The notes under the pieces were generated by a model. That model was not told where the DNA came from, made no database searches, and saw only the letters and a program-made list of their open reading frames with translations. From the NCBI RefSeq assembly GCF_013294065.1, contig NZ_JABSNM010000004.1, forward strand, positions 186,001-250,000: a stretch of DNA of 64,000 nucleotides, written 5' to 3'. The stretch comes from Sphaerotilus uruguayifluvii. GTDB taxonomy: Bacteria > Pseudomonadota > Gammaproteobacteria > Burkholderiales > Burkholderiaceae_C. This document shows, in pieces, positions 32,994-40,879 of this stretch. The position numbers and the translations under genes are program-made. How positions within the stretch are numbered: position 1 is the stretch's first letter; every line of letters begins with the position of its first letter.

Positions 32994-34322
32994 TCATGCC
33001 TTGGCGCGAACCGCCCCGAAGTCGCCCTGGGCCTGCGCGCAGGCCAGATAGGCCTCCATCAGCAGCGTCGGATCCTCGAGCAGGCGGTCCTTCCACTCGC
33101 CCAGACGGACCTGCCCCTCGACCAGACCGCGCATCACGCCGACATGCTCGGTCCAGCCGATCGAGTTGCAGCCGACCAGCATGTCGCCGTCGAACTGCAG
33201 GCTCAGGTGCCGGCCTTCCTCGCGGTCGGTCAGCTCCACATGCTGGCCGCCGGGCACGCCGTCCCACTTGCCGAAGGACGCCGAGATCATGCCCAGCGTG
33301 TCGAGCACGTTGATCTGCGTGACGCCCTTGAGCGTGGCGTCGCGCCCGATCATGTTCATCGCGGCCACGCGCGCCTGCTCGGCCGCGTTGGGCTGGATCG
33401 CGCTGACGATGGTGCGACCGCTGACCTTGTCGAAGGCCTCGGCGCAGTCGCCCGCGGCGTAGATGCCCTCGACATTGGTCTGAAGCCGCTCGTCGGTCAG
33501 CACGCCGACCAGGCAGGTGATGCCGGAGTTCTCGAGGAAGCCGATGTTCGGGCGCACGCCGGTGGCGCTGATGACCAGGTCGGCGGGCAGATGCTCGCCG
33601 CTGGACAGGCGCACCGTCATCGGCGTGACCGGCACATGGTCCTCGATGCCGCCGGCCTCGGCCAGGCGGTCCATCAGGTCCGGCGCGCGGCGCTCGATCG
33701 CCTCGACGCGGGTGCTGGTGAACACCCGCACGCCCTTGGTCTCGCACCAGTCGCGGATCATGGTGCCGGCGGTCGGCCCCATCATGCGCGGCACCATCCG
33801 GTCGCCCATCTCGACCACGGTCAGCTCGACGCCGCGCTGCTGCAGCGCCTCCATGATGATGCAGCCGATGAAGCCGGCTCCCATCTGGATGACCTTGGCA
33901 CCCGGGCGCGCCAGCGCGGCGATCGCGCGGGCGTCCTTCAGCGTCCAGCACGGATGCACGCCGCGGCCGTGAATGCCGGGAATCGGCGGCGAGGCCGGCG
34001 ACGAGCCGGTGGCGATCAGCAGCCGGTCGAAGGCCAGCGTGCTGCCGTCGTCGAGCTCGACGCTGCGCGCCTGCACGTCGACGCGCTTGGCGCGACCGCG
34101 GCGCAGCGAGATGCCCAGCCGCTCGTAGTGGCCCTCGCCGTGGCGCAGGTGCGTGCCCTCCTCGCCGACCTTGCCGATCAGCAGGTAGGGAATCGCCATG
34201 CGCGAGTACGGCGCCTCCGGCTCGTCGCCGATGACGATGACCTCGTCATGCGGCGCGTGCTTTCGGATCGTCTCGGCCGCGATGACGCCGGACGGACCGG
34301 CCCCGAGGATCACGTGCCTCAT
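32994..34322 (-). CDS. aorC: FAD-dependent NAD(P)H oxidoreductase subunit of AOR
   Basis: 442 residues. The N-terminal FAD motif is HVILGAGPSGVIAAETIRKH; a second Rossmann motif KVIQMGAGFIGCIIMEAL binds NAD(P)H; IYAAGDCAEAFDKVSG closes the FAD site. It resembles the NirB-like/rubredoxin reductase family. In Aromatoleum the AOR complex consists of a polyferredoxin (AorA), a tungsten subunit (AorB) and such a flavoprotein (AorC) that couples to NAD+. The same order is seen here, with a 19 bp gap from the tungsten subunit gene, so the assignment is by motif plus context. Confidence 0.85.
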   Translation of the reverse strand: MRHVILGAGPSGVIAAETIRKHAPHDEVIVIGDEPEAPYSRMAIPYLLIGKVGEEGTHLRHGEGHYERLGISLRRGRAKRVDVQARSVELDDGSTLAFDRLLIATGSSPASPPIPGIHGRGVHPCWTLKDARAIAALARPGAKVIQMGAGFIGCIIMEALQQRGVELTVVEMGDRMVPRMMGPTAGTMIRDWCETKGVRVFTSTRVEAIERRAPDLMDRLAEAGGIEDHVPVTPMTVRLSSGEHLPADLVISATGVRPNIGFLENSGITCLVGVLTDERLQTNVEGIYAAGDCAEAFDKVSGRTIVSAIQPNAAEQARVAAMNMIGRDATLKGVTQINVLDTLGMISASFGKWDGVPGGQHVELTDREEGRHLSLQFDGDMLVGCNSIGWTEHVGVMRGLVEGQVRLGEWKDRLLEDPTLLMEAYLACAQAQGDFGAVRAKA

Positions 34323-34341
34323 CGTGTTGCGCCTCTCGTGC

Positions 34342-36189
34342 TCAGAGACCCAGGCGCTCGCGCGTCTCGGGCTTCAGGCGACCTTCCGCATCCCAGCCCC
34401 GGATCTCGTAGTACTTGGGCAGCATCTCCGGCAGCTTGTTGACCAGACCCTTGGCCGGGCCGGTCTGCGCGGGCTCTTCCAGCAGACGCTTGGGCAGCGT
34501 GTCGTCCTTGGCGGTGAAGCCGGCACGGTTGTTGAAGTCGCGCTCCATGTTCCAGATGCGCTCGCCGATCTGGTTCAGGTTCTCGAGCGTGAACTCCTCG
34601 CCGCAGGCGGCGGCCACCTGCGGCTGCACGTCGGCCAGCGTCCAGGCGAAGCTGGTGAAGATGCAGATGCCGGCGGCGTCGAAGGCGGCGGTCGCGTCCT
34701 GGAAGGCCATGACCAGTTCCGGCTTGCCGTCGGCGGTCAGCGGATCGGTCTTGACCGGGATGCCCAGCACTTCGGAGGCGATGGTGTACGAGCGCAGGTG
34801 GCAGGCACCGCGGTTGCTGGTGGCGTAGGTCAGGCCCATGCCCTGCACGCCGCGCGAGTCGTAGGCCGGGAATTCCTGGCCCTTGACGCTCATCGACAGG
34901 TCCGGGTGGCCGTACTTCCTGCACAGGCGGGCCGAGCCCTGGCCGATCTCGACGCCGAAGCCCTCGCCCTTGGCGGTGATCTCGGCGAAGTGGGCCAGCG
35001 CGCGCGCATCGCCGAACTTGGCGTCGATGCCCAGCTGCTCCTGGGTCAGCACGCCCATCTCGTAGAGCTCCATCACCGCGCCGATGGTGGCGCCGAAGGA
35101 GATCGGGTCCATGCCCTGCTCGTTGCACAGCACGTTGGCGTACTGCAGAGCCTCCAGGTCGTTGACGCCGTTGGCCGCGCCCAGCGCCCAGGCCGCTTCG
35201 TACTCCAGGCCGCCCGAGGCGCCCCAGTACTTCGGCTTGTTCTCGACCGTGAAGTGGGTCTTGTCGATCTTGGAGATGCGACCGCACGCGATGGTGCAGC
35301 CGAAGCAGGCCTGGTTGGTCACCAGGTGCTTCTTGCCGTCGGTCGCGCGCGGCGTGGCCATCGCCTCGGCGCCGATGTCCTTGGCGCCCTCGAACTGCAC
35401 GTCGCGGTGGTTGCGGGTCGGCAGCGCGCCGATCTCGTTGATGACGCTCATCAGCACCTGGGTGCCGTAGGTCGGCAGGCCCGCGCCGGTGACGGCGTTG
35501 TCGTGAAGGATCTTCTTCTTCTCGAAGGTGACCTTCATGAACTCCTTCGGGTTGGCGATGTTGCCCACGCCCTTGGTGCCGCGCACCGCGACGGCCTTCA
35601 GGTTCTTCGAGCCCATCACCGCGCCCACGCCCGAGCGGCCGGCCGCGCGGTGCAGGTCGTTGACGATGGCGGAGAACAGGACCTTGTTCTCGCCCGCCAG
35701 GCCGATGCAGGAGATGCGCAGCAGCGGATCCTGATGCGACTTCTTCAGCGTCTCCTCGGTCTCCCAGACGCTCTTGCCCCACAGGCCGGAGGCATCGCGC
35801 AGTTCGGCGACGTCGTCGCTGATGTAGAGGTAGACGGGCTTGGCCGAGGCGCCCTCGACGATCACCATGTCCCAGCCGGCGGCCTTGAGCTCCGAGCCCC
35901 AGTAGCCGCCCGAGTTCGAGCAGGCGATGGCGCCGGTCAGCGGGCCCTTGGTGATGACGGTGTAGCGCCCGCCCGTGGAAGCCATGGTGCCGGTCAGCGG
36001 ACCGGTGCACCAGATCATCTTGTTGTCGGGCGACAGCGGGTCGACGGTGGCATCCATCTCCTCGACCAGATACTTGGTGCCCAGGCCGCGCGAGCCCAGG
36101 TACTGCTTGGCCCAGTCCATGCGCAGCGGTTCGCTGGCGACGGTGCCGTTCGTGAGGTTGACGCGGAGGATCTTTCCTGCCCAAGACAT
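34342..36189 (-). CDS. aorB: Tungsten-containing aldehyde:ferredoxin oxidoreductase
   Basis: 615 residues, the family length. It oxidises aldehydes to carboxylic acids in the cytoplasm using a bis-pterin tungsten cofactor and one [4Fe-4S] cluster. The cluster ligands are visible as Cys295, Cys298 and Cys302 (ACFGCTIACG) with Cys509 (AAGICIFTSF). N-terminal family motifs are KILRVNLTNGTV, GSRGLGTKYLVEEM and SNSGGYWGSELKAAGWD; HRAAGRSGVGAVMGSKNLKA lies in the pterin-binding region. It is flanked by polyferredoxin and flavoprotein genes and by a tungstate ABC transporter, which makes tungsten rather than molybdenum likely. Confidence 0.95.
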   Translation of the reverse strand: MSWAGKILRVNLTNGTVASEPLRMDWAKQYLGSRGLGTKYLVEEMDATVDPLSPDNKMIWCTGPLTGTMASTGGRYTVITKGPLTGAIACSNSGGYWGSELKAAGWDMVIVEGASAKPVYLYISDDVAELRDASGLWGKSVWETEETLKKSHQDPLLRISCIGLAGENKVLFSAIVNDLHRAAGRSGVGAVMGSKNLKAVAVRGTKGVGNIANPKEFMKVTFEKKKILHDNAVTGAGLPTYGTQVLMSVINEIGALPTRNHRDVQFEGAKDIGAEAMATPRATDGKKHLVTNQACFGCTIACGRISKIDKTHFTVENKPKYWGASGGLEYEAAWALGAANGVNDLEALQYANVLCNEQGMDPISFGATIGAVMELYEMGVLTQEQLGIDAKFGDARALAHFAEITAKGEGFGVEIGQGSARLCRKYGHPDLSMSVKGQEFPAYDSRGVQGMGLTYATSNRGACHLRSYTIASEVLGIPVKTDPLTADGKPELVMAFQDATAAFDAAGICIFTSFAWTLADVQPQVAAACGEEFTLENLNQIGERIWNMERDFNNRAGFTAKDDTLPKRLLEEPAQTGPAKGLVNKLPEMLPKYYEIRGWDAEGRLKPETRERLGL

Positions 36190-36234
36190 GTGTGTGCTCC
36201 TAGTGCCGGGTGAGGCGGATGTTTCTGGACAGGA

Positions 36235-36708
36235 TCAGGCGGAGGCCTGGTTGCCGAGCTTGTCGGCCCAGGCCTTCATCTTGTCGATGCCGGTCCAGTT
36301 CGCGTCGATGAAGGTGATGGCACCGGTCGGGCAGGCCTCGGCGCAGGCGGGCTCGCCGCCGCAGAGGTCGCACTTCTGGACCTTGCCGGTTTCCTGGACG
36401 TAGTTGATGGTGCCGAAGGGGCAGGAAATGGTGCAGACCTTGCAGCCCACGCAGGTGGTCTCGGCGACGACCTTCGCGCCGGTGGTCTTGTCGATGGTGA
36501 TCGCCTCCACCGGGCAGGCGTGCAGGCACCAGGCCTCGTCGCACTGGGTGCAGGTGTAGGGCACCTTGCGGCCCGTCTCGTGGAAGTCGAAGACCTTGAT
36601 GCGGGACTTCGCCGGCGCAAAGACGCCGTAGTTCTCGTAGGAGCAGGCCATCTCGCACTGCAGGCAACCGGTGCACTTGTCCGGATTCAGGTGGAGGCTC
36701 TTCTGCAT
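36235..36708 (-). CDS. aorA: Polyferredoxin subunit of AOR (four [4Fe-4S] clusters)
   Basis: 157 residues rich in Cys motifs: CTGCLQCEMACSY, CTQCDEAWCLHACP, CVGCKVCTISCP and CDLCGGEPACAEACP, enough for four [4Fe-4S] clusters as in HycB/DmsB-type subunits. No signal peptide, so cytoplasmic. It would pass electrons from the tungsten subunit to the flavoprotein. It is the first gene of the operon, preceded by a GGAGA ribosome site and, 29-46 bp before the start, an 18 bp inverted repeat. Confidence 0.92.
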   Translation of the reverse strand: MQKSLHLNPDKCTGCLQCEMACSYENYGVFAPAKSRIKVFDFHETGRKVPYTCTQCDEAWCLHACPVEAITIDKTTGAKVVAETTCVGCKVCTISCPFGTINYVQETGKVQKCDLCGGEPACAEACPTGAITFIDANWTGIDKMKAWADKLGNQASA

Positions 36709-36736
36709 GACTGGTTCTCCGTGATCGGCCGATGTC

Positions 36737-36754
36737 TATGCAATCATCTGCATA
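36737..36754 (-). promoter_or_regulatory. Inverted repeat, candidate operator of the aor operon
   Basis: TATGCAATCATCTGCATA has perfect 6 bp arms (TATGCA / TGCATA) around a 6 bp spacer, located 29-46 bp before the aorA start where a repressor or activator would act. A related 18-mer is at 39277-39294 in the tup/moeA promoter region. Confidence 0.6.
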
Positions 36755-36772
36755 TCGATGCCGGCGAGGAAC

Positions 36773-36788
36773 CTAGGCTTAACCCTAG
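36773..36788 (-). promoter_or_regulatory. Second palindrome upstream of the aor operon
   Basis: CTAGGCTTAACCCTAG is a nearly perfect 16 bp palindrome (arms CTAGG / CCTAG, TTAA centre), 65-80 bp before the aorA start. It may be a second operator; no further copy was noticed. Confidence 0.4.
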
Positions 36789-36800
36789 AAATCACGCGGG

Positions 36801-36831
36801 AAAACGGCCACCCCGGACGCCTGCCCGGGGT
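36801..36831 (-). terminator. Probable terminator of the tup operon
   Basis: On the minus strand the stem ACCCCGG / CCGGGGT (36810-36831, 8 nt loop) is followed by GGCCGTTTT, about 45 bp after the tupA stop. The T-run is short and separated by a few bases, so efficiency is uncertain. Confidence 0.5.
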
Positions 36832-36877
36832 TCACCTATGTCCGGAGCCGCCAATGCTCCAGAGTGAGACAGACGCC

Positions 36878-37753
36878 TCAGCGCGGCGCGTTCGGGAAGA
36901 AGAGCTGCTCGCCGCCGACCTTGTAGGACGCGATCGAGGCCTGTCCGGCCGGCGAGGTCACCCAGTCGGCGAAGGCCTGGGCGGCAGCCTGCTTCACATG
37001 CGGGTGCCTGGCCGGATTGACCACCATCACGCCGTACTGGTTGAACAGCGCCTTGTCGCCTTCGACCAGAATGGTCAGATCGGCCCGGTTCCTGAAGCTC
37101 AGCCAGGTGCCGCGGTCGGTGAAGACATAGGCACCGGTGGAGGCGGCCATGTTCAGCGCCGGGCCCATGCCGCAGCCGCATTCCTTGTAGCCCGCGGGCC
37201 TGGGCGCACCCGGCGCCGCCAGATCGCTGCCGGCCTGGCGCCACAGGCGCAGCTCGGCCGCATGCGTGCCGCTCTTGTCGCCGCGCGAGATGAAGGCGGC
37301 GCCGGAGGCGCCCACCTTGCGCAGCGCCTCGGTGATGGTCGCGCCCTTGACCCTGGCCGGATCGGCGGCCGGGCCGACCAGAACGAAGTCGTTGTACATG
37401 ACCGGCACGCGCCTGAGTCCCCAGCCCTCGGCGACGAACTTCTCCTCGGCCACCTGGTCATGCACGAAGACGACGTCGGCGTCGCCGCGGCGCGCCATGT
37501 CCAGCGCCTGGCCGGTGCCGACGGCCACGACACGCACCTCGATGCCGCTGGCGGCCTTGAAGCTCGGCAGCAAGTGCGCGAACAGGCCCGACTGCTCGGT
37601 CGAGGTGGTCGAGGCCATGACGATCGACTTCGCCGCGTCCTGCGCGGCCGCGAGGCCCGGCAGCACCGCGGCCACGCACAGCACCGCGGCCGCCACCAGG
37701 CGGCGGCGCAGCGGCTTCATGCCCGGGCTCGGGCTGGAATTCAGGTGGTCCAT
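36878..37753 (-). CDS. tupA: Tungstate ABC transporter substrate-binding protein
   Basis: 291 residues with a signal peptide (LVAAAVLCVAAVLPGLAAAQ). The mature N-terminus MASTTSTEQSGLFAHLLP carries the TTSTxxSGL motif that separates TupA-type tungstate-binding proteins from ModA. VGTGQALDMARRGDADVVFVHD and FISRGDKSGTHAAELRLWR are further oxyanion-site segments. The start overlaps the tupC gene by 13 bp; Met12 at 37720 is an alternative start. It would capture tungstate in the periplasm for the AOR cofactor. Confidence 0.9.
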   Translation of the reverse strand: MDHLNSSPSPGMKPLRRRLVAAAVLCVAAVLPGLAAAQDAAKSIVMASTTSTEQSGLFAHLLPSFKAASGIEVRVVAVGTGQALDMARRGDADVVFVHDQVAEEKFVAEGWGLRRVPVMYNDFVLVGPAADPARVKGATITEALRKVGASGAAFISRGDKSGTHAAELRLWRQAGSDLAAPGAPRPAGYKECGCGMGPALNMAASTGAYVFTDRGTWLSFRNRADLTILVEGDKALFNQYGVMVVNPARHPHVKQAAAQAFADWVTSPAGQASIASYKVGGEQLFFPNAPR

Positions 37754-38487
37754 GGCAACTCTCCTTTGAGGAACTGGACGGCTTCGGGCGGCAGCGGATC
37801 GTCGGCCGGCGCCTCGAAGAAGCGGGCGGTCGGCCGGTCGGCGACCAGGCGGCCGCCTTCGAGGTAGAGCACCCGGGTGGCCAGGCGCTTGACCTGGCCG
37901 AGGTTGTGCGTGCTCATCACCAGCGTCAGGCCGGCCTGGGCGAACTCGGCGATCAGCGCCTCGACCTCGCGCCGGGCGCTGGGGTCGAGGCTGGCGGTGG
38001 GTTCGTCGAGAAACAGGATGTCGGGCTGCAGCGCCCAGGCCCGCGCCAGCGCCAGCCGCTGCTGCTGGCCGCCCGAGAGCGCACGCGCCGGCCGGTCGGC
38101 GCAGGACTGCAGGCCCACCCGCGCCAGCGCGTCGAGCGCGCGGGCGCGCCGCTCGTCGCGCGGCACCCGCCCGAGCCACAGCGCCAGCATCAGGTTGCGC
38201 CAGACCGACAGGTGCAGCAGAAAGGGCCGCTGGAACAGCATCGCCGCGCGCGGCAGCCGGTCGTCGGCGGGCAGCCGGTGCAGCTCGCGGCGGCCGCACG
38301 CCGGCACGATCAGCCCGTGCAGCAGCCGCAGCAGCGTCGTCTTGCCCGAGCCGTTGGCGCCGACCAGCGCGATGCGCTCGCCGCGGCGGATCTGCAGGTC
38401 GAGCGGCTGCAGCGCCTGCTGCGCGCCGAAACGCACCTGCGCTTGCTCGAGCGACAGCAGCAGTGGCGTCGGGGGCAAGGTCGTCAT
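37741..38487 (-). CDS. tupC: Tungstate ABC transporter ATP-binding protein
   Basis: 248 residues. ABC ATPase motifs are complete: Walker A VGANGSGKTT, Q-loop AMLFQRPF, signature ALSGGQQQRLALARA, Walker B ILFLDEPTASLD and the switch His in STHNLGQ. It powers the TupB permease. The gene overlaps tupB by 4 bp upstream and tupA by 13 bp downstream, giving the order tupB-tupC-tupA. Confidence 0.9.
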   Translation of the reverse strand: MTTLPPTPLLLSLEQAQVRFGAQQALQPLDLQIRRGERIALVGANGSGKTTLLRLLHGLIVPACGRRELHRLPADDRLPRAAMLFQRPFLLHLSVWRNLMLALWLGRVPRDERRARALDALARVGLQSCADRPARALSGGQQQRLALARAWALQPDILFLDEPTASLDPSARREVEALIAEFAQAGLTLVMSTHNLGQVKRLATRVLYLEGGRLVADRPTARFFEAPADDPLPPEAVQFLKGELPWTT

Positions 38488-39212
38488 GCCCAGGCCTCCT
38501 GGGCCGCGCCGGCGGGCTCGACGCTGCTGCGCCAGCGCACCAGCGCGATCAGCAGATGCAGGCTGCCGACCACGCCCAGCAGCACCAGCCCCAGGGCCAG
38601 CGCCAGCGGCAGGTCGCCCTTGCTGGTCTCCAGCGCGATGGCGGTGGTCATCACCCGGGTCGAGCCGGCGATGTTGCCGCCGACGATCATCACCGCGCCA
38701 ACCTCGGCGACCGCCCGGCCGAAGGCGGTCAGCACGATGGTCAGCGCCGCCACCCGCTGGTGCAGCAGCAGCAGCACGGCCGATGTCATCGGCCCGGCCC
38801 CGAGCGAGGCGAGCTGGTCGCCGCCCTCCCTCAGGCCGTCGCTGACCAGGCGGTGCGTCAGCGCGGCGATCAGCGGCACCACCAGGATGCCCTGCGCGAT
38901 CACCATCGCGGCCGGCGTGAACAGCAGGCCGAAGGCGCCCAGCGGCCCGGAGCGCGACAGCAGCAGATAGACCGTCAGGCCCACCACCACCGAGGGCAGC
39001 GCCAGCAGGGTGTTGAGCACGCCCAGCACCGCGCCACGCCCGGGAAAGGCGGCGACGGCCAGCCAGGCGCCGAGCAGCCCGCCGATCAGGATGCCCAGCG
39101 CGCTGGCGGTCGCGCTCACGCGCAGCGACAGCGCGACGATGTCGAGCAGCATCGGGTCGAGCGAGGAGATCAGGTGCCAGGCCAGGCCCAGGCTGTCGGC
39201 AAAGGTGTTCAT
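38484..39212 (-). CDS. tupB: Tungstate ABC transporter permease
   Basis: 242 residues from MNTFADSLG, with five to six hydrophobic helices. The cytoplasmic EAA-like loop that contacts the ATPase is visible in FGRAVAEVGAVMIVGGNIAG, a form typical of TupB/molybdate-type permeases. Preceding helices include VGLTVYLLLSRSGPLG. It is the first gene of the transporter operon, facing the divergent moeA gene across 161 bp. Confidence 0.9.
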   Translation of the reverse strand: MNTFADSLGLAWHLISSLDPMLLDIVALSLRVSATASALGILIGGLLGAWLAVAAFPGRGAVLGVLNTLLALPSVVVGLTVYLLLSRSGPLGAFGLLFTPAAMVIAQGILVVPLIAALTHRLVSDGLREGGDQLASLGAGPMTSAVLLLLHQRVAALTIVLTAFGRAVAEVGAVMIVGGNIAGSTRVMTTAIALETSKGDLPLALALGLVLLGVVGSLHLLIALVRWRSSVEPAGAAQEAWA

Positions 39213-39276
39213 GGGGTGAGCACGGGGCTCGCTGCAAACGGACGCGATTCTTGCCCGCGACAATCGTCGCTGACCA

Positions 39277-39294
39277 TATGTCGCTCACTGCATA
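39277..39294. promoter_or_regulatory. Inverted-repeat-like site in the tupB/moeA divergent promoter region
   Basis: TATGTCGCTCACTGCATA shares the outer TATG and CTGCATA bases, in the same 18 bp frame, with the perfect repeat in front of aorA. The arms here match at four of six positions. It lies 65 bp from the tupB start and 80 bp from the moeA start. Confidence 0.5.
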
Positions 39295-39373
39295 GGTCGT
39301 GATCGCGCGCCACCCGCCTATCATCGGTCGATCGCATTCCTGTCCTGCCGCGCCCGGACGCGGCCGCCTCACC

Positions 39374-40648
39374 ATGCCCGAACTCGGTCCCTCCCCCCTG
39401 ATGACCGGCGGCGACTCGCTCGACGTCGCCGCCGCCCGTGCCGCCATCGCCGCGGCGATCCGTCCGATCGACGGCCGCGAGACGCTGCCGCTGCGCCAGG
39501 CGCTCGGCCGCGTGCTGGCCGAGGACGTGATCTCGCCGATCGACGTGCCGGCCCATGACAACTCGGCGATGGACGGCTACGCCTTCGCCGGCAGCGCGCT
39601 GGTCGACGGCGCCGAGACGGTGCTGCGGGTGGCCGCCACCGTGCACGCCGGCGACGTGCCGACGATGACGACCGCGCCCGGCGACTGCGTGCGCATCATG
39701 ACCGGCGCGGTGATGCCGCCGGGCCTGGACACCGTGGTGCCGCAGGAGCTGTGCCGGCTCGAGGACGGCCGCATCCGCATCGCGCCCGGCACGCTGCGCG
39801 CCGGCGACAACCGCCGCCTGCGCGGCGAGGACCTGAGCCGCGGCCGCCCGGCGGTGGCCGCCGGCCGACGCCTGCGGCCGGCCGACCTGGGCCTGATCGC
39901 CTCGCTGGGCATCGCCGAGGTCGCGGTGGTGCGCCGGCTGCGGGTGGCGCTGTTCTCCACCGGCAACGAGCTGCGCACGCTCGGCCAGCCGCTGGACGCC
40001 GGCTGCATCTACGACAGCAACCGCTTCAGCCTGATGGGCGCGCTCGAGCGCCTGGACGTCGAGGTGATCGACCTCGGCCTGGTGCGCGACGACCCCGAGG
40101 CCCTGGCGGCCACGCTGGACGAGGCCATCGCGCGTGCCGACGTGGTGCTCACCAGCGGCGGCGTGAGCGTCGGCGACGCCGACTTCACCAAGGACCTGCT
40201 GGCCCGCCGCGGCGAGATCGCCTTCTGGAAGGTCGCGATGCGGCCCGGGCGGCCCTTCGCGTTCGGGCCGCTGCGCCGCGCCGAGCAGGCCGACGCGGCC
40301 TGGCTGTTCGCGCTGCCGGGCAATCCGGTGGCCGCGCTGGTGACCTTCTACGCCTTCGTGCGCGACGCGCTGCTGACGCTGGGCGGCGCCACGCCGCAGC
40401 CGCTGCCGGTGCTGCGCGCGCGCTGCACGACGCCCGTGCGCAAGCGCCCGGGCCGCACCGAGTTCCAGCGCGGCATCGTCTCGCCCGGCGCGGACGGCCG
40501 CTGGGAGGTGCGCCTGACCGGCACCCAGGGCGCCGGCGTGCTGCGCAGCATGAGCGAGGCCAACGCGCTGGTGGTGCTCGGCCACGCGCAGGGCTCGGTG
40601 GCCGCCGGCGACGAGGTCGAGGTCTGGCTGTTCGACGGTCTGGTCTGA
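39374..40648 (+). CDS. moeA: Molybdopterin molybdotransferase
   Basis: 424 residues from ATG at 39374. MoeA inserts molybdate, or tungstate, into adenylylated molybdopterin. Signature segments: VPAHDNSAMDGYAF near the N-terminus, VRIMTGAVMPPGLDTVVPQE, VALFSTGNEL, IYDSNRF, LTSGGVSVGDADF and LPGNPVAALVTFYAF. All four domains seem complete. Its place opposite the tungstate transporter and close to AOR suggests a metal insertase serving the tungsten enzyme, though a housekeeping role cannot be excluded. Confidence 0.93.
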   Translation: MPELGPSPLMTGGDSLDVAAARAAIAAAIRPIDGRETLPLRQALGRVLAEDVISPIDVPAHDNSAMDGYAFAGSALVDGAETVLRVAATVHAGDVPTMTTAPGDCVRIMTGAVMPPGLDTVVPQELCRLEDGRIRIAPGTLRAGDNRRLRGEDLSRGRPAVAAGRRLRPADLGLIASLGIAEVAVVRRLRVALFSTGNELRTLGQPLDAGCIYDSNRFSLMGALERLDVEVIDLGLVRDDPEALAATLDEAIARADVVLTSGGVSVGDADFTKDLLARRGEIAFWKVAMRPGRPFAFGPLRRAEQADAAWLFALPGNPVAALVTFYAFVRDALLTLGGATPQPLPVLRARCTTPVRKRPGRTEFQRGIVSPGADGRWEVRLTGTQGAGVLRSMSEANALVVLGHAQGSVAAGDEVEVWLFDGLV

Positions 40649-40795
40649 GTCCGCGGCGTACCGAGACAGCGCTGTGCGAGGCTGGAGCACGATATTCGCA
40701 ATTACCCTGTATCGCCGCCCGGCAGCCTGTCACAAAGACGGCCCGATCGGGGCTTGAGCTAGTACGTTCCCCAAGGTTTCCTCGACGGCGGCCGG

Positions 40796-40810
40796 TGGCA
40801 CATTTGTTGC
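40796..40810 (+). promoter_or_regulatory. Sigma-54 (RpoN) promoter of the PQQ alcohol dehydrogenase gene
   Basis: TGGCACATTTGTTGC matches the -24/-12 consensus TGGCAC-N5-TTGC, with exactly 10 bp between the GG and GC elements. Transcription would start near 40822, leaving a leader of about 58 nt before the ribosome site GAGGAG at 40867-40872. Expression would require an enhancer-binding activator, not encoded in this window. Confidence 0.82.
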
Positions 40811-40879
40811 CCGGGAAGCAACCCTGAACGGCACTTTCCAGCCGTTGTGACCACTGCCACCTCACTGAGGAGACCAACC

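Noticed and set aside
34198-36213. Plus-strand open frame of 671 codons opposite the AOR gene
   Set aside because: No domain signal and biased composition; the opposite strand encodes AOR with all four cluster cysteines.
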